In this document: one piece after another, positions 22,001-33,055 of the stretch
Layout of the letters: the number at the start of each line of letters is the position of its first letter
How positions within the stretch are numbered: the first letter of the stretch is position 1
Assembly (NCBI GenBank): GCA_024803745.1
Contig: JANJXV010000048.1
Span: 6,372,501-6,436,500 of the forward strand
From: Megascapheus bottae
Taxonomy: Eukaryota > Chordata > Mammalia > Rodentia > Geomyidae
Direction of reading: 5' to 3'
DNA: 64,000 nt
The notes under the pieces: model-generated
Database searches by the model: none
What the model was told of the DNA's origin: nothing
The model's input: the letters and a program-made list of their open reading frames with translations, nothing else
Made by a program: the position numbers and the translations under genes

Positions 22001-25000
22001 GGTAAGGGTTAGGGTTAGGTTTAGGGTTAGGGTTAGGTTTAGGTGTTAGGGATAGGGTTAGTTTTAGGGTTAGGTTTACGGTTAGGGTTAGGCTAAGTGT
22101 AAGGGTTAGGGTTAGGGTTAGGGTTATTTTTAGGGTTAGGGTTAGGGTAAGTGTAAGGGTTAGGTTTAGGGTTAGGTTTAGGTTTAGGTTTAAGGTTGAG
22201 GTTAGGGTTAGGGCTAGGGTTAGGGTAAGGGTTAGGGTTAGGGTTAGGGTAAAGCTTAGGGTTAGGGTTAGGGTTAGGGTTAGGCTAAGGGTAAGAGATA
22301 GGGTTAGCGTTAGGGTAAAGGTTGAGGTTAGGGTTAGGGTTAGAGTAAGGGTTAGGTTTAGGGTTAGGGTACGGGTTAGGGTTAGGGTTAGGGTTAGGGT
22401 AATGGTAAGTGTTAGGGTTAGGGTTAGGGTTAGGTTTAGGGCTAGGGTGAGGGTTAGGGTTAAGGTTAGGGTTAGGGTTAGGGTAAGTGTAAGGGTTAGG
22501 GTTAGGTTTAGGGTTAGGATTAGGGTTAGGGTTAGGGTTTCGGTTAGGGTTAGGGTAAGTGTAAGAGTAAGGGTTAGGGTTAGTTTTAGGGTTAGGAGTA
22601 GGGTAAATGTAAGTGTTAGGTTTAGGGTTAGGGTTAGGTTTAGGGTCAGGTTTAAGGAAAGGATAAGGGTTAGGGTAAAGTTTAGGTTTAGGGTTAGGAT
22701 TAGGGTTAAGGTTAGGGTTAGGGTTAGGGTAAGGGTAAGGGTAAGGGTTAGGATTAGGTTTAGGGTTAGGGTTAGGGTTAGGGTAAGGGTAAGGTTTAGG
22801 GTTAGAATTAGGTTTAGGGTTAGGGTTAGGGTTTGTGTTAGGGTAAGGGTAAGGGTTAGGTTTAGGGTTAGGGTTAGGTTTATGGTTAGGGTTAGGGTAA
22901 GGGTAAGGGTAAGCGTAAGGGGTAGGGTTAGGTTAAGGTTTAGTGTTAGGGTTAGGGTTAGGGTTAGGTTTAGGGTTAGGGTAAGGGTAAGGGTAAGTGT
23001 TAGGGTTAGGATTAGGGTTAGGTTTAGTGTTGGGGTTAATGTTAGGGTTAGGTAAGGGTATGTGTTAGGTTAGGGTGAGGGTTAGGGGTTACGGTTAGGG
23101 TTAGGTTTAGGCTTAGGGTTAGGGTAAGGGTAAAGTATAGGTTTAGGGATAGGGTTAGTGTTAGGGTTATGCTTAGGGTTCGGGTTAGGGTTAGGTTTAG
23201 TGTTGGGGTTAAGGTTATTGTTAGAGTAAGGGTTAGGGTTAGGGTTAGAGTTAGGTTTAGGTTTACGGTTAGGCTTAGGGTTAGGGTTAGGGTAAGGGTA
23301 TGTGTTAGGGTTAGGGTTAGGGCTAGGGTTAGGGTTAGCGCAAGGGTAAGGGTAAGGGTTAGGGTGAGGGTTAGGGTTAGGGTTAAGGTTAGGTTTAGGG
23401 TAAGGGTAAGGTTTAGGTTTAGGGTTAGTGTTAATGTTAGGGTTAGGGTAAGGGTTAGGGTTAGGGTTAGGGCTAGGGTTAGGTTTGGGTTAGGTAAGGG
23501 TAAGGGTTAGGTTTAGGGTTATGGTAAGGGTTAGGGTTAGGGTTAGGGTTAGGGTAAGTGTTAGGGTTAGGGTTGGGGTCAGGGTAAGGGTAAGTGTTAG
23601 GGTTAGGGTTAAGGTTAGGATAAGGGTAAGGGTTAGGATTAGGGTTAGGGTTAGTGTTGGGGTTAGGGTTAGGATAAGGGGTGAGAGTTAGGCTAGGGTT
23701 ACGTTTAGTGTTAGGGTAAGGGTTAGGGTTAGGGTTAGGGTAATGGTAAGGGTTAGGGTTAGGTTTAGGGTTAGGGTTAGGTTTAGGTGTTAGGGATAGG
23801 GTTAGTTTTAGGGTTAGGTTTACGGTTAGGGTTAGGCTAAGTGTAAGGGTTAGGGTTAGGGTTAGGGTTATTTTTAGGGTTAGGGTTAGGGTAAGTGTAA
23901 GGGTTAGGTTTAGGGTTAGGTTTAGGTTTAGGTTTAAGGTTGAGGTTAGGGTTAGGGCTAGGGTTAGGGTAAGGGTTAGGGTTAGGGTTAGGGTAAAGCT
24001 TAGGGTTAGGGTTAGGGTTAGGGTTAGGCTAAGGGTAAGAGATAGGGTTAGCGTTAGGGTAAAGGTTGAGGTTAGGGTTAGGGTTAGAGTAAGGGTTAGG
24101 TTTAGGGTTAGGGTACGGGTTAGGGTTAGGGTTAGGGTTAGGGTAATGGTAAGTGTTAGGGTTAGGGTTAGGGTTAGGTTTAGGGCTAGGGTGAGGATTA
24201 GGGTTAAGGTTAGGGTTAGGGTTAGGGTAAGTGTAAGGGTTAGGGTTAGGTTTAGGGTTAGGATTAGGGTTAGGGTTAGGGTTTCGGTTAGGGTTAGGGT
24301 AAGTGTAAGAGTAAGGGTTAGGGTTAGGTTTAGGGTTAGGAGTACGGTAAATGTAAGGGTTAGGTTTAGGGTTAGGGTTAGGTTTAGGGTCAGGTTTAAG
24401 GAAAGGATAAGGGTTAGGGTAAAGTTTAGGTTTAGGGTTAGGATTAGGGTTAAGGTTAGGGTTAGGGTTAGGGTAAGGGTAAGGGTAAGGGTTAGGATTA
24501 GGTTTAGGGTTAGGGTTAGGGTTAGGGTAAGGGTAAGGTTTAGGGTTAGAGTTAGGTTTAGGGTTAGGGTTAGGGTTTGTGTTAGGGTAAGGGTAAGGGT
24601 TAGGTTTAGGGTTAGGGTTAGGTTTATGGTTAGGGTTAGGGTAAGGGTAAGGGTAAGCGTAAGGGGTAGGGTTAGGTTAAGGTTTAGTGTTAGGGTTAGG
24701 GTTAGGGTTAGGTTTAGGGTTAGGGTAAGGGTAAGGGTAAGTGTTAGGGTTAGGATTAGGGTTAGGTTTAGTGTTGGGGTTAATGTTAGGGTTAGGTAAG
24801 GGTATGTGTTAGGTTAGGGTGAGGGTTAGGGGTTACGGTTAGGGTTAGGTTTAGGCTTAGGGTTAGGGTAAGGGTAAAGTATAGGTTTAGGGATAGGGTT
24901 AGTGTTAGGGTTATGCTTAGGGTTCGGGTTAGGGTTAGGTTTAGTGTTGGGGTTAAGGTTATTGTTAGAGTAAGGGTTAGGGTTAGGGTTAGAGTTAGGT

Positions 25001-25127
25001 TTAGGTTTACGGTTAGGCTTAGGGTTAGGGTTAGGGTAAGGGTATGTTTTAGGGTTAGGGTTAGGGCTAGGGTTAGGGTTAGCGCAAGGGTAAGGGTAAG
25101 GGTTAGGGTGAGGGTTAGGGTTAGGGT
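18884..25127 (+). repeat. 6,244-bp higher-order repeat, unit 2
   Basis: In every landmark and translated frame I compared (for example 19,302-19,835 against 25,546-26,079, and 21,278-21,610 against 27,522-27,854), unit 2 is identical to unit 3 at an offset of exactly 6,244 bp. This points to very recent amplification or homogenisation, or to duplication during assembly. It contains sub-copies A (21,775-23,518) and B (23,519-25,262). Confidence 0.95.
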
Positions 25128-25262
25128 TAAGGTTAGGTTTAGGGTAAGGGTAAGGTTTAGGTTTAGGGTTAGTGTTAATGTTAGGGTTAGGGTAAGGGTT
25201 AGGGTTAGGGTTAGGGCTAGGGATAGGTTTGGGTTAGGTAAGGGTAAGGGTTAGGTTTAGGG
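21775..25262 (+). repeat. 1,744-bp tandem pair A+B in unit 2
   Basis: A is 21,775-23,518 and B is 23,519-25,262, each exactly 1,744 bp between TTATGG/TTATGG/TTACGG edge landmarks. Differences between A and B (for example AGTAGGGTAAATG in A against AGTACGGTAAATG in B, and GTATGTGTT in A against GTATGTTTT in B) are the same in all three units. The 1,744-bp duplication therefore came first and the 6,244-bp amplification later. Confidence 0.93.
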
Positions 25263-28200
25263 TTACGGTTAGGGTAAGGGTTATCGTTAGGGTTAGGGTT
25301 AGGATTGGGGTTAGGGTAAGGGGAAGTGTTAGGTTTTGGGTTAGGGTTAGGAAAAGAGTAAAGGTTAGGGTTAGCGTAGGGTTAGGGGTTACGGTTAGTG
25401 TTAGTGTTAGGGTTAGGATAGGTTTACAGTTAGGGTAAGGGTTAGGGTTAGGGTTAGGGTAAGGGTAAGGGTTAGGGTTAGGGTTAGGGTAAGGGTTAGG
25501 GTTAGGGTTATTTTTAGGGTTAGGTTTAGGGTAAGGATAAGGGTTATGTTTAGGATTAGGTTTAGGTTTAGGTTTAAGGTTGAGGTTAGGGTTAGGGTTA
25601 GGGTTAGGGTAAGGGTTAGGGTTAGGGTTAGGGTAAAGGTTCTGGTTAGGTTTATTGTTAGTGTTAGCCTAAGCGTAAGGGATAGGGTTAGGGTTAGGGT
25701 TAGGGCAATGGTAAGTGTTAGGGTTAGGGTTAAGGTTAGGGTTAGGGTAAGTTTTAGGGTTATGGTTAGGTTTAGGTTTAAGCTTGGGGTTAAGGTTAGG
25801 GTTAGGGTTACGGTAAGTGTAAGGGTTAGGGTTAGGGTTAGGGTTAGGGTAAGTGTTAGGGTTAGGGATATTGTTAGAGTTAGGGTTAGGGTTAGGTTTA
25901 GTGTTGGGGTTAATGTTAGGGTTAGTGTAAGGGTTACGGTTAGGGTTAGGGTTAGGTTTAGGGTTACAGTTAGGGTTAGGGTTATGGTTAGATTAAGGGT
26001 ATGTGTTAGTGTTAGTGTTAGGGTTAGGGTTAGCCTTAGTGTAAGGGTAAGGGTTAAGTTTAGGTTTAGGGAAGGGTAAGGTTTAGGGTTAGAGTTAGGT
26101 TTAGGGTTGGGGTTAAGTTTAAGGTTAGGGTTAGGTAAAGGTAAGGATTAGGGTTAGGGTTAGTGTTAGGGTTAGGTTAGGTTTAGGGTTAGGGTAAGGG
26201 TAAGTGTTATGGTTAGGGTTAGGGTTAGGATAAGGGTAAGGGTAAGGGTTAGAGTAGGGTTAGGGTTTAGAGTTAGTGTTAGGGTTAGGGTGAGCGTTAG
26301 GTATAGTGTTAGGGTTAGGGTTAGGATAAGGGTAAGGGTTAGGGTTAGGGTTTAGGGTTAGTGTTAGAATTAGGGTTTGGGTTAGTGTTAGTGTTAGGGT
26401 TAGGCTAAGGGAAAGTGTTAGGCTTAGGGTTAGTGTTAGGTTTAGGGTTAGCGTTAGGTTTAGGCTTGGGGTTAAGGTTAGGATTAGGGTTAGGGTAAGG
26501 GTAAGGATTCGGGTTAGGGTTAGGGTTTGGGTTAGGGTTAGGATAAGGGTAAGGGTTAGGGCAGGGTTAGGGTTAGGGGTTAGGGTCAGGGTTAGGGTAA
26601 GGTTAAGGGTTAGGCTTAGGGTTAGAGTTAGGGTTAGGGTAAGAGTAAGGGTTAGGGTTATGTTTAGGGTTAGGGGTTACAGTTAGATTTAGGTTTAGGG
26701 TTAGGGTTAGTGTAAGGGTAAGGGTAAGGGATAGGGTTAGGGATAGGGTTAGGGTTAGGATTAGCTTCAGGGTTAGGGTTAGGGTAAGGGTAAGTGTTAG
26801 GGTTAGCTTTAGGGTTACGGCTAAGGTTTCGGTTAGAGTTAGGGTAAGGGTAAGGGTTAGATTAGGGTTAGGGTTAGGGTTAGGGTTAGGGTAAGGTTTA
26901 GGTTTAGTGTTAGGATTAGGCTTAGGATTAGGGTTAGGGTTAGGGTAAGGGTTAGGGTTAGGGTTAGGGTTAGGGTTAGGGTTAGGGCTAGGGTGAGGGT
27001 TAGGGTTAAGGTTAGGGTTAGGGTTAGGGTAAGTGTAAGGGTTAGGGTTAGGTTTACGGTTAGGATTAGGGTTAGGGTTAGGGTTACGGTTAGGGTTAGG
27101 GTAAGGGTAAGAGTAAGGGTTAGGGTTAGGGCTGGTTTAGGTTTAGGTTTAAGGTTGAGGTTAGGGTTAGGGTAAGGGTAAGTGTAAGGGTTAGGTTTAG
27201 GGTTAGGTTTAGGTTTAGGTTTAAGGTTGAGGTTAGGGTTAGGGTTAGGGTTAGGGTAAGGGTTAGGGTTAGGGTTAGGGTAAAGGTTAGGGTTAGGGTT
27301 AGGGTTAGGGTTAGGCTTGGGGTTAAGGTTAGGGCTACGGTTAGGGTAAGGGTAAGGATTCGGGTTAGGGTTAGGGTTGGGTTAGGGTTAGGCTAAGGGT
27401 AAGGGTTAGGGTTAGGGTTAGGGTTAGGGGTTATGGTTAGCTTAGGGTTTAGGGTTAGGGTTAGGATTACGGTTAGGGTGAGGGTAAGGGTTAGTTAAAG
27501 GGTTAGGGTTACGGTTAGGGTTTGGGGTTAGGTTTAGGGGTTAGGGTTAGGATTAGGGTTAGTGTTAGGGTTATGTTAAGGGTTAGGGTTAGGGTTAGGG
27601 TTAGGTTTAAGGTAAGGGTTAAGGTTAGTCTTAAGTTTAGGGTTAGTGTAAGGGCAAGGGTTATGGTTAGGATTAGGGTTAGGTTTAGGCTAAGGGTAAG
27701 GGTTAGGGTTACGGTTAGGGTTAGGTTTAGGTTTAGGGTAAGGGTAAGGGTTAGGGTTAGGGTTAGGGTTAGTGTAAGGTTTAGGGTTAGGGTTAGCGTT
27801 AGGGTAGGGGTTAGGGAAAGGGTTAGTGTTAGGGTTAGGTTAGGGTTAGGATAAGGGTAAGGGTTAGGTTTAGGATTAGGGTTAGCGGTTAGAGTTAGGG
27901 TTAGGGTTAGGGTTAGGATTAGTGGTAAGGGTTAGGCTTAGGGTTAGTGTAGGGTTAGGTTATGTAATGGTTAGGGTTAGGTTTAGGGTAAGGGTAAGGT
28001 TTAGGGTTAGGGTTAGGGTTATGGTAATGGTTAGGGTTAGGGTTAGGGTTAGGGTAAGTGTTAGGGTTAGGGTTGGGGTCAGGGTAAGGGTAAGTGTTAG
28101 GGTTAGGGTTAAGGTTAGGATAAGGGTAAGGGTTAGGATTAGGGTTAGGGTTAGTGTTGGGGTTAGGGTTAGGATAAGGGGTGAGAGTTAGGCTAGGGTT

Positions 28201-31200
28201 ACGTTTAGTGTTAGGGTAAGGGTTAGGGTTAGGGTTAGGGTAATGGTAAGGGTTAGGGTTAGGTTTAGGGTTAGGGTTAGGTTTAGGTGTTAGGGATAGG
28301 GTTAGTTTTAGGGTTAGGTTTACGGTTAGGGTTAGGCTAAGTGTAAGGGTTAGGGTTAGGGTTAGGGTTATTTTTAGGGTTAGGGTTAGGGTAAGTGTAA
28401 GGGTTAGGTTTAGGGTTAGGTTTAGGTTTAGGTTTAAGGTTGAGGTTAGGGTTAGGGCTAGGGTTAGGGTAAGGGTTAGGGTTAGGGTTAGGGTAAAGCT
28501 TAGGGTTAGGGTTAGGGTTAGGGTTAGGCTAAGGGTAAGAGATAGGGTTAGCGTTAGGGTAAAGGTTGAGGTTAGGGTTAGGGTTAGAGTAAGGGTTAGG
28601 TTTAGGGTTAGGGTACGGGTTAGGGTTAGGGTTAGGGTTAGGGTAATGGTAAGTGTTAGGGTTAGGGTTAGGGTTAGGTTTAGGGCTAGGGTGAGGGTTA
28701 GGGTTAAGGTTAGGGTTAGGGTTAGGGTAAGTGTAAGGGTTAGGGTTAGGTTTAGGGTTAGGATTAGGGTTAGGGTTAGGGTTTCGGTTAGGGTTAGGGT
28801 AAGTGTAAGAGTAAGGGTTAGGGTTAGTTTTAGGGTTAGGAGTAGGGTAAATGTAAGTGTTAGGTTTAGGGTTAGGGTTAGGTTTAGGGTCAGGTTTAAG
28901 GAAAGGATAAGGGTTAGGGTAAAGTTTAGGTTTAGGGTTAGGATTAGGGTTAAGGTTAGGGTTAGGGTTAGGGTAAGGGTAAGGGTAAGGGTTAGGATTA
29001 GGTTTAGGGTTAGGGTTAGGGTTAGGGTAAGGGTAAGGTTTAGGGTTAGAATTAGGTTTAGGGTTAGGGTTAGGGTTTGTGTTAGGGTAAGGGTAAGGGT
29101 TAGGTTTAGGGTTAGGGTTAGGTTTATGGTTAGGGTTAGGGTAAGGGTAAGGGTAAGCGTAAGGGGTAGGGTTAGGTTAAGGTTTAGTGTTAGGGTTAGG
29201 GTTAGGGTTAGGTTTAGGGTTAGGGTAAGGGTAAGGGTAAGTGTTAGGGTTAGGATTAGGGTTAGGTTTAGTGTTGGGGTTAATGTTAGGGTTAGGTAAG
29301 GGTATGTGTTAGGTTAGGGTGAGGGTTAGGGGTTACGGTTAGGGTTAGGTTTAGGCTTAGGGTTAGGGTAAGGGTAAAGTATAGGTTTAGGGATAGGGTT
29401 AGTGTTAGGGTTATGCTTAGGGTTCGGGTTAGGGTTAGGTTTAGTGTTGGGGTTAAGGTTATTGTTAGAGTAAGGGTTAGGGTTAGGGTTAGAGTTAGGT
29501 TTAGGTTTACGGTTAGGCTTAGGGTTAGGGTTAGGGTAAGGGTATGTGTTAGGGTTAGGGTTAGGGCTAGGGTTAGGGTTAGCGCAAGGGTAAGGGTAAG
29601 GGTTAGGGTGAGGGTTAGGGTTAGGGTTAAGGTTAGGTTTAGGGTAAGGGTAAGGTTTAGGTTTAGGGTTAGTGTTAATGTTAGGGTTAGGGTAAGGGTT
29701 AGGGTTAGGGTTAGGGCTAGGGTTAGGTTTGGGTTAGGTAAGGGTAAGGGTTAGGTTTAGGGTTATGGTAAGGGTTAGGGTTAGGGTTAGGGTTAGGGTA
29801 AGTGTTAGGGTTAGGGTTGGGGTCAGGGTAAGGGTAAGTGTTAGGGTTAGGGTTAAGGTTAGGATAAGGGTAAGGGTTAGGATTAGGGTTAGGGTTAGTG
29901 TTGGGGTTAGGGTTAGGATAAGGGGTGAGAGTTAGGCTAGGGTTACGTTTAGTGTTAGGGTAAGGGTTAGGGTTAGGGTTAGGGTAATGGTAAGGGTTAG
30001 GGTTAGGTTTAGGGTTAGGGTTAGGTTTAGGTGTTAGGGATAGGGTTAGTTTTAGGGTTAGGTTTACGGTTAGGGTTAGGCTAAGTGTAAGGGTTAGGGT
30101 TAGGGTTAGGGTTATTTTTAGGGTTAGGGTTAGGGTAAGTGTAAGGGTTAGGTTTAGGGTTAGGTTTAGGTTTAGGTTTAAGGTTGAGGTTAGGGTTAGG
30201 GCTAGGGTTAGGGTAAGGGTTAGGGTTAGGGTTAGGGTAAAGCTTAGGGTTAGGGTTAGGGTTAGGGTTAGGCTAAGGGTAAGAGATAGGGTTAGCGTTA
30301 GGGTAAAGGTTGAGGTTAGGGTTAGGGTTAGAGTAAGGGTTAGGTTTAGGGTTAGGGTACGGGTTAGGGTTAGGGTTAGGGTTAGGGTAATGGTAAGTGT
30401 TAGGGTTAGGGTTAGGGTTAGGTTTAGGGCTAGGGTGAGGATTAGGGTTAAGGTTAGGGTTAGGGTTAGGGTAAGTGTAAGGGTTAGGGTTAGGTTTAGG
30501 GTTAGGATTAGGGTTAGGGTTAGGGTTTCGGTTAGGGTTAGGGTAAGTGTAAGAGTAAGGGTTAGGGTTAGGTTTAGGGTTAGGAGTACGGTAAATGTAA
30601 GGGTTAGGTTTAGGGTTAGGGTTAGGTTTAGGGTCAGGTTTAAGGAAAGGATAAGGGTTAGGGTAAAGTTTAGGTTTAGGGTTAGGATTAGGGTTAAGGT
30701 TAGGGTTAGGGTTAGGGTAAGGGTAAGGGTAAGGGTTAGGATTAGGTTTAGGGTTAGGGTTAGGGTTAGGGTAAGGGTAAGGTTTAGGGTTAGAGTTAGG
30801 TTTAGGGTTAGGGTTAGGGTTTGTGTTAGGGTAAGGGTAAGGGTTAGGTTTAGGGTTAGGGTTAGGTTTATGGTTAGGGTTAGGGTAAGGGTAAGGGTAA
30901 GCGTAAGGGGTAGGGTTAGGTTAAGGTTTAGTGTTAGGGTTAGGGTTAGGGTTAGGTTTAGGGTTAGGGTAAGGGTAAGGGTAAGTGTTAGGGTTAGGAT
31001 TAGGGTTAGGTTTAGTGTTGGGGTTAATGTTAGGGTTAGGTAAGGGTATGTGTTAGGTTAGGGTGAGGGTTAGGGGTTACGGTTAGGGTTAGGTTTAGGC
31101 TTAGGGTTAGGGTAAGGGTAAAGTATAGGTTTAGGGATAGGGTTAGTGTTAGGGTTATGCTTAGGGTTCGGGTTAGGGTTAGGTTTAGTGTTGGGGTTAA

Positions 31201-31371
31201 GGTTATTGTTAGAGTAAGGGTTAGGGTTAGGGTTAGAGTTAGGTTTAGGTTTACGGTTAGGCTTAGGGTTAGGGTTAGGGTAAGGGTATGTTTTAGGGTT
31301 AGGGTTAGGGCTAGGGTTAGGGTTAGCGCAAGGGTAAGGGTAAGGGTTAGGGTGAGGGTTAGGGTTAGGGT
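25128..31371 (+). repeat. 6,244-bp higher-order repeat, unit 3
   Basis: This unit matches unit 2 at all compared positions. Sub-copies A (28,019-29,762) and B (29,763-31,506) carry the same A- and B-specific variants as in unit 2. A fragment of a fourth unit follows directly. Confidence 0.95.
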
Positions 31372-31506
31372 TAAGGTTAGGTTTAGGGTAAGGGTAAGGT
31401 TTAGGTTTAGGGTTAGTGTTAATGTTAGGGTTAGGGTAAGGGTTAGGGTTAGGGTTAGGGCTAGGGATAGGTTTGGGTTAGGTAAGGGTAAGGGTTAGGT
31501 TTAGGG
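28019..31506 (+). repeat. 1,744-bp tandem pair A+B in unit 3
   Basis: A is 28,019-29,762 and B is 29,763-31,506, with the same diagnostic variants and edge landmarks as in unit 2. Confidence 0.93.
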
Positions 31507-31655
31507 TTACGGTTAGGGTAAGGGTTATCGTTAGGGTTAGGGTTAGGATTGGGGTTAGGGTAAGGGGAAGTGTTAGGTTTTGGGTTAGGGTTAGGAAAAG
31601 AGTAAAGGTTAGGGTTAGCGTAGGGTTAGGGGTTACGGTTAGTGTTAGTGTTAGG
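31372..31655 (+). repeat. 6,244-bp higher-order repeat, truncated unit 4
   Basis: It follows unit 3 in register (TAAGG landmark at 31,372, exactly 6,244 after 25,128) and carries the GCGTAGGG...TTACGG variant of units 2 and 3. The match stops at about 31,655-31,670, where the sequence jumps to what corresponds to position 27,313 of unit 3. Confidence 0.88.
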
Positions 31656-33055
31656 GTTAGGGTTAGGATTAGGCTTGGGGTTAAGGTTAGGGCTACGGTT
31701 AGGGTAAGGGTAAGGATTCGGGTTAGGGTTAGGGTTGGGTTAGGGTTAGGGTAAGGGTAAGGGTTAGGGTTAGGGTTAGGGTTAGGGGTTACGGTTAGCT
31801 TAGGGTTTAGGGTTAGGGTTAGGATTACGGTTAGGGTGAGGGTAAGGGTTAGTTAAAGGGTTAGGGTTAGGGTTAGGGTTTGGGGTTAGTGTTAGGGGTT
31901 AGGGTTAGGATTAGGGTTAGTGTTAGGGTTATGTTAAGGGTTAGGGTTAGGGTTAGGGTTAGGGTTAAGATAAGGGTTAAGGTTAGGCTTAAGTTTAGGG
32001 TTAGTGTAAGGGCAAGGGTTATGGTTAGTATTAGGGTTAGGTTTAGGCTAAGGGTAAGGGTTAGGGTTACGGTTAGGGTTAGGTTTAGGTTTAGGGTGAG
32101 GGTAAGGGTTAGGGTTAGGGTTAGGGTTAGTGTAAGGTTTAGGGTTAGGGTTAGCGTTAGGGTAGGGGTTAGGGAAAGGGTAAGTGTTAGGGTTAGGGTT
32201 AGGGTTAGGATAAGGGTAAGGGTTAGGTTTAGGATTAGGGTTAGCGGTTAGAGTTAGGGTTAGGGTTAGGGTTAGGATTAGGGGTAAGGGTTAGGCTTAG
32301 GGTTAGTGTAGGGTTAGGTCATGTAATGGTTAGGGTTAGGTTTAGGGTAAGGGTAAGGTTTAGGGTTAGGGTTAGGGTTATGGTAAGGGTTAGGGTTAGG
32401 GTTAGGGTTAGGGTAAGGGTTAGGGTTAGGGTTGGGGTTAGGTTAAGGGTAAGTGTTAGGGTTAGGGTTAAGGTTAGGATAACGGTAAGGGTTAGGATTA
32501 GGGTTAGGGTTAGTGTTGGGGTTAGGGTTAGGGTAAGCGTTTAGAGTTAGGCTAGGGTTACGTTTAGGGTTAGGGTAAGGGTTAGGTTTAGGGTTAGGGT
32601 TAGGGTAATGGTAAGGGTTAGGGTTAGGGTTAGGGTTAGGGTTAGGTTTAGGTGTTAGGGATAGGGTTAGTTTTAGGGTTAGGTTTACGGTTAGGGTTAG
32701 GCTAAGTGTAAGGGTTAGGGTTAGGGTTAGGGTTAGGGTTATTTTTAGGGTTAGGGTTAGGGTAAGTGTAAGGGTTAGGTTTAGGGTTAGGTTTAGGTTT
32801 AGGTTTAAGGTTGAGGTTAGGGTTAGGGTTAGGGTTAGGGTAAGGGTTAGGGTTAGGGTTAGGGTAAAGGTTAGGGTTAGGGTTAGGGTTAGGGTTAGGC
32901 TAAGGGTAAGGGATAGGGTTAGCGTTAGGGTAAAGGTTGAGGTTAGGGTTAGGGTTAGAGTAAGGGTTAGGTTTAGGGTTAGGGTACGGGTTAGGGTTAG
33001 GGTTAGGGTTAGGGTAATGGTAAGTGTTAGGGTTAGGGTTAGGGTTAGGTTTAGG
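31656..33055 (+). repeat. Diverged, internally deleted continuation of the 6,244-bp family
   Basis: From AGGCTTGGGGTTAAGG (31,671) the sequence follows unit 3 from 27,313 at an offset of 4,358 bp, i.e. 1,886 bp less than the unit period. The offset drifts to about 4,365 by 32,661 and there are many more substitutions than between units 1-3. Homology ends at about 33,055, where unit 3 has GGGCTAGGGTGAGG and this copy has GGGGTTAGGG...TTAAGATAAGG. The last ~400 bp also form the start of the next repeat family. Confidence 0.85.
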
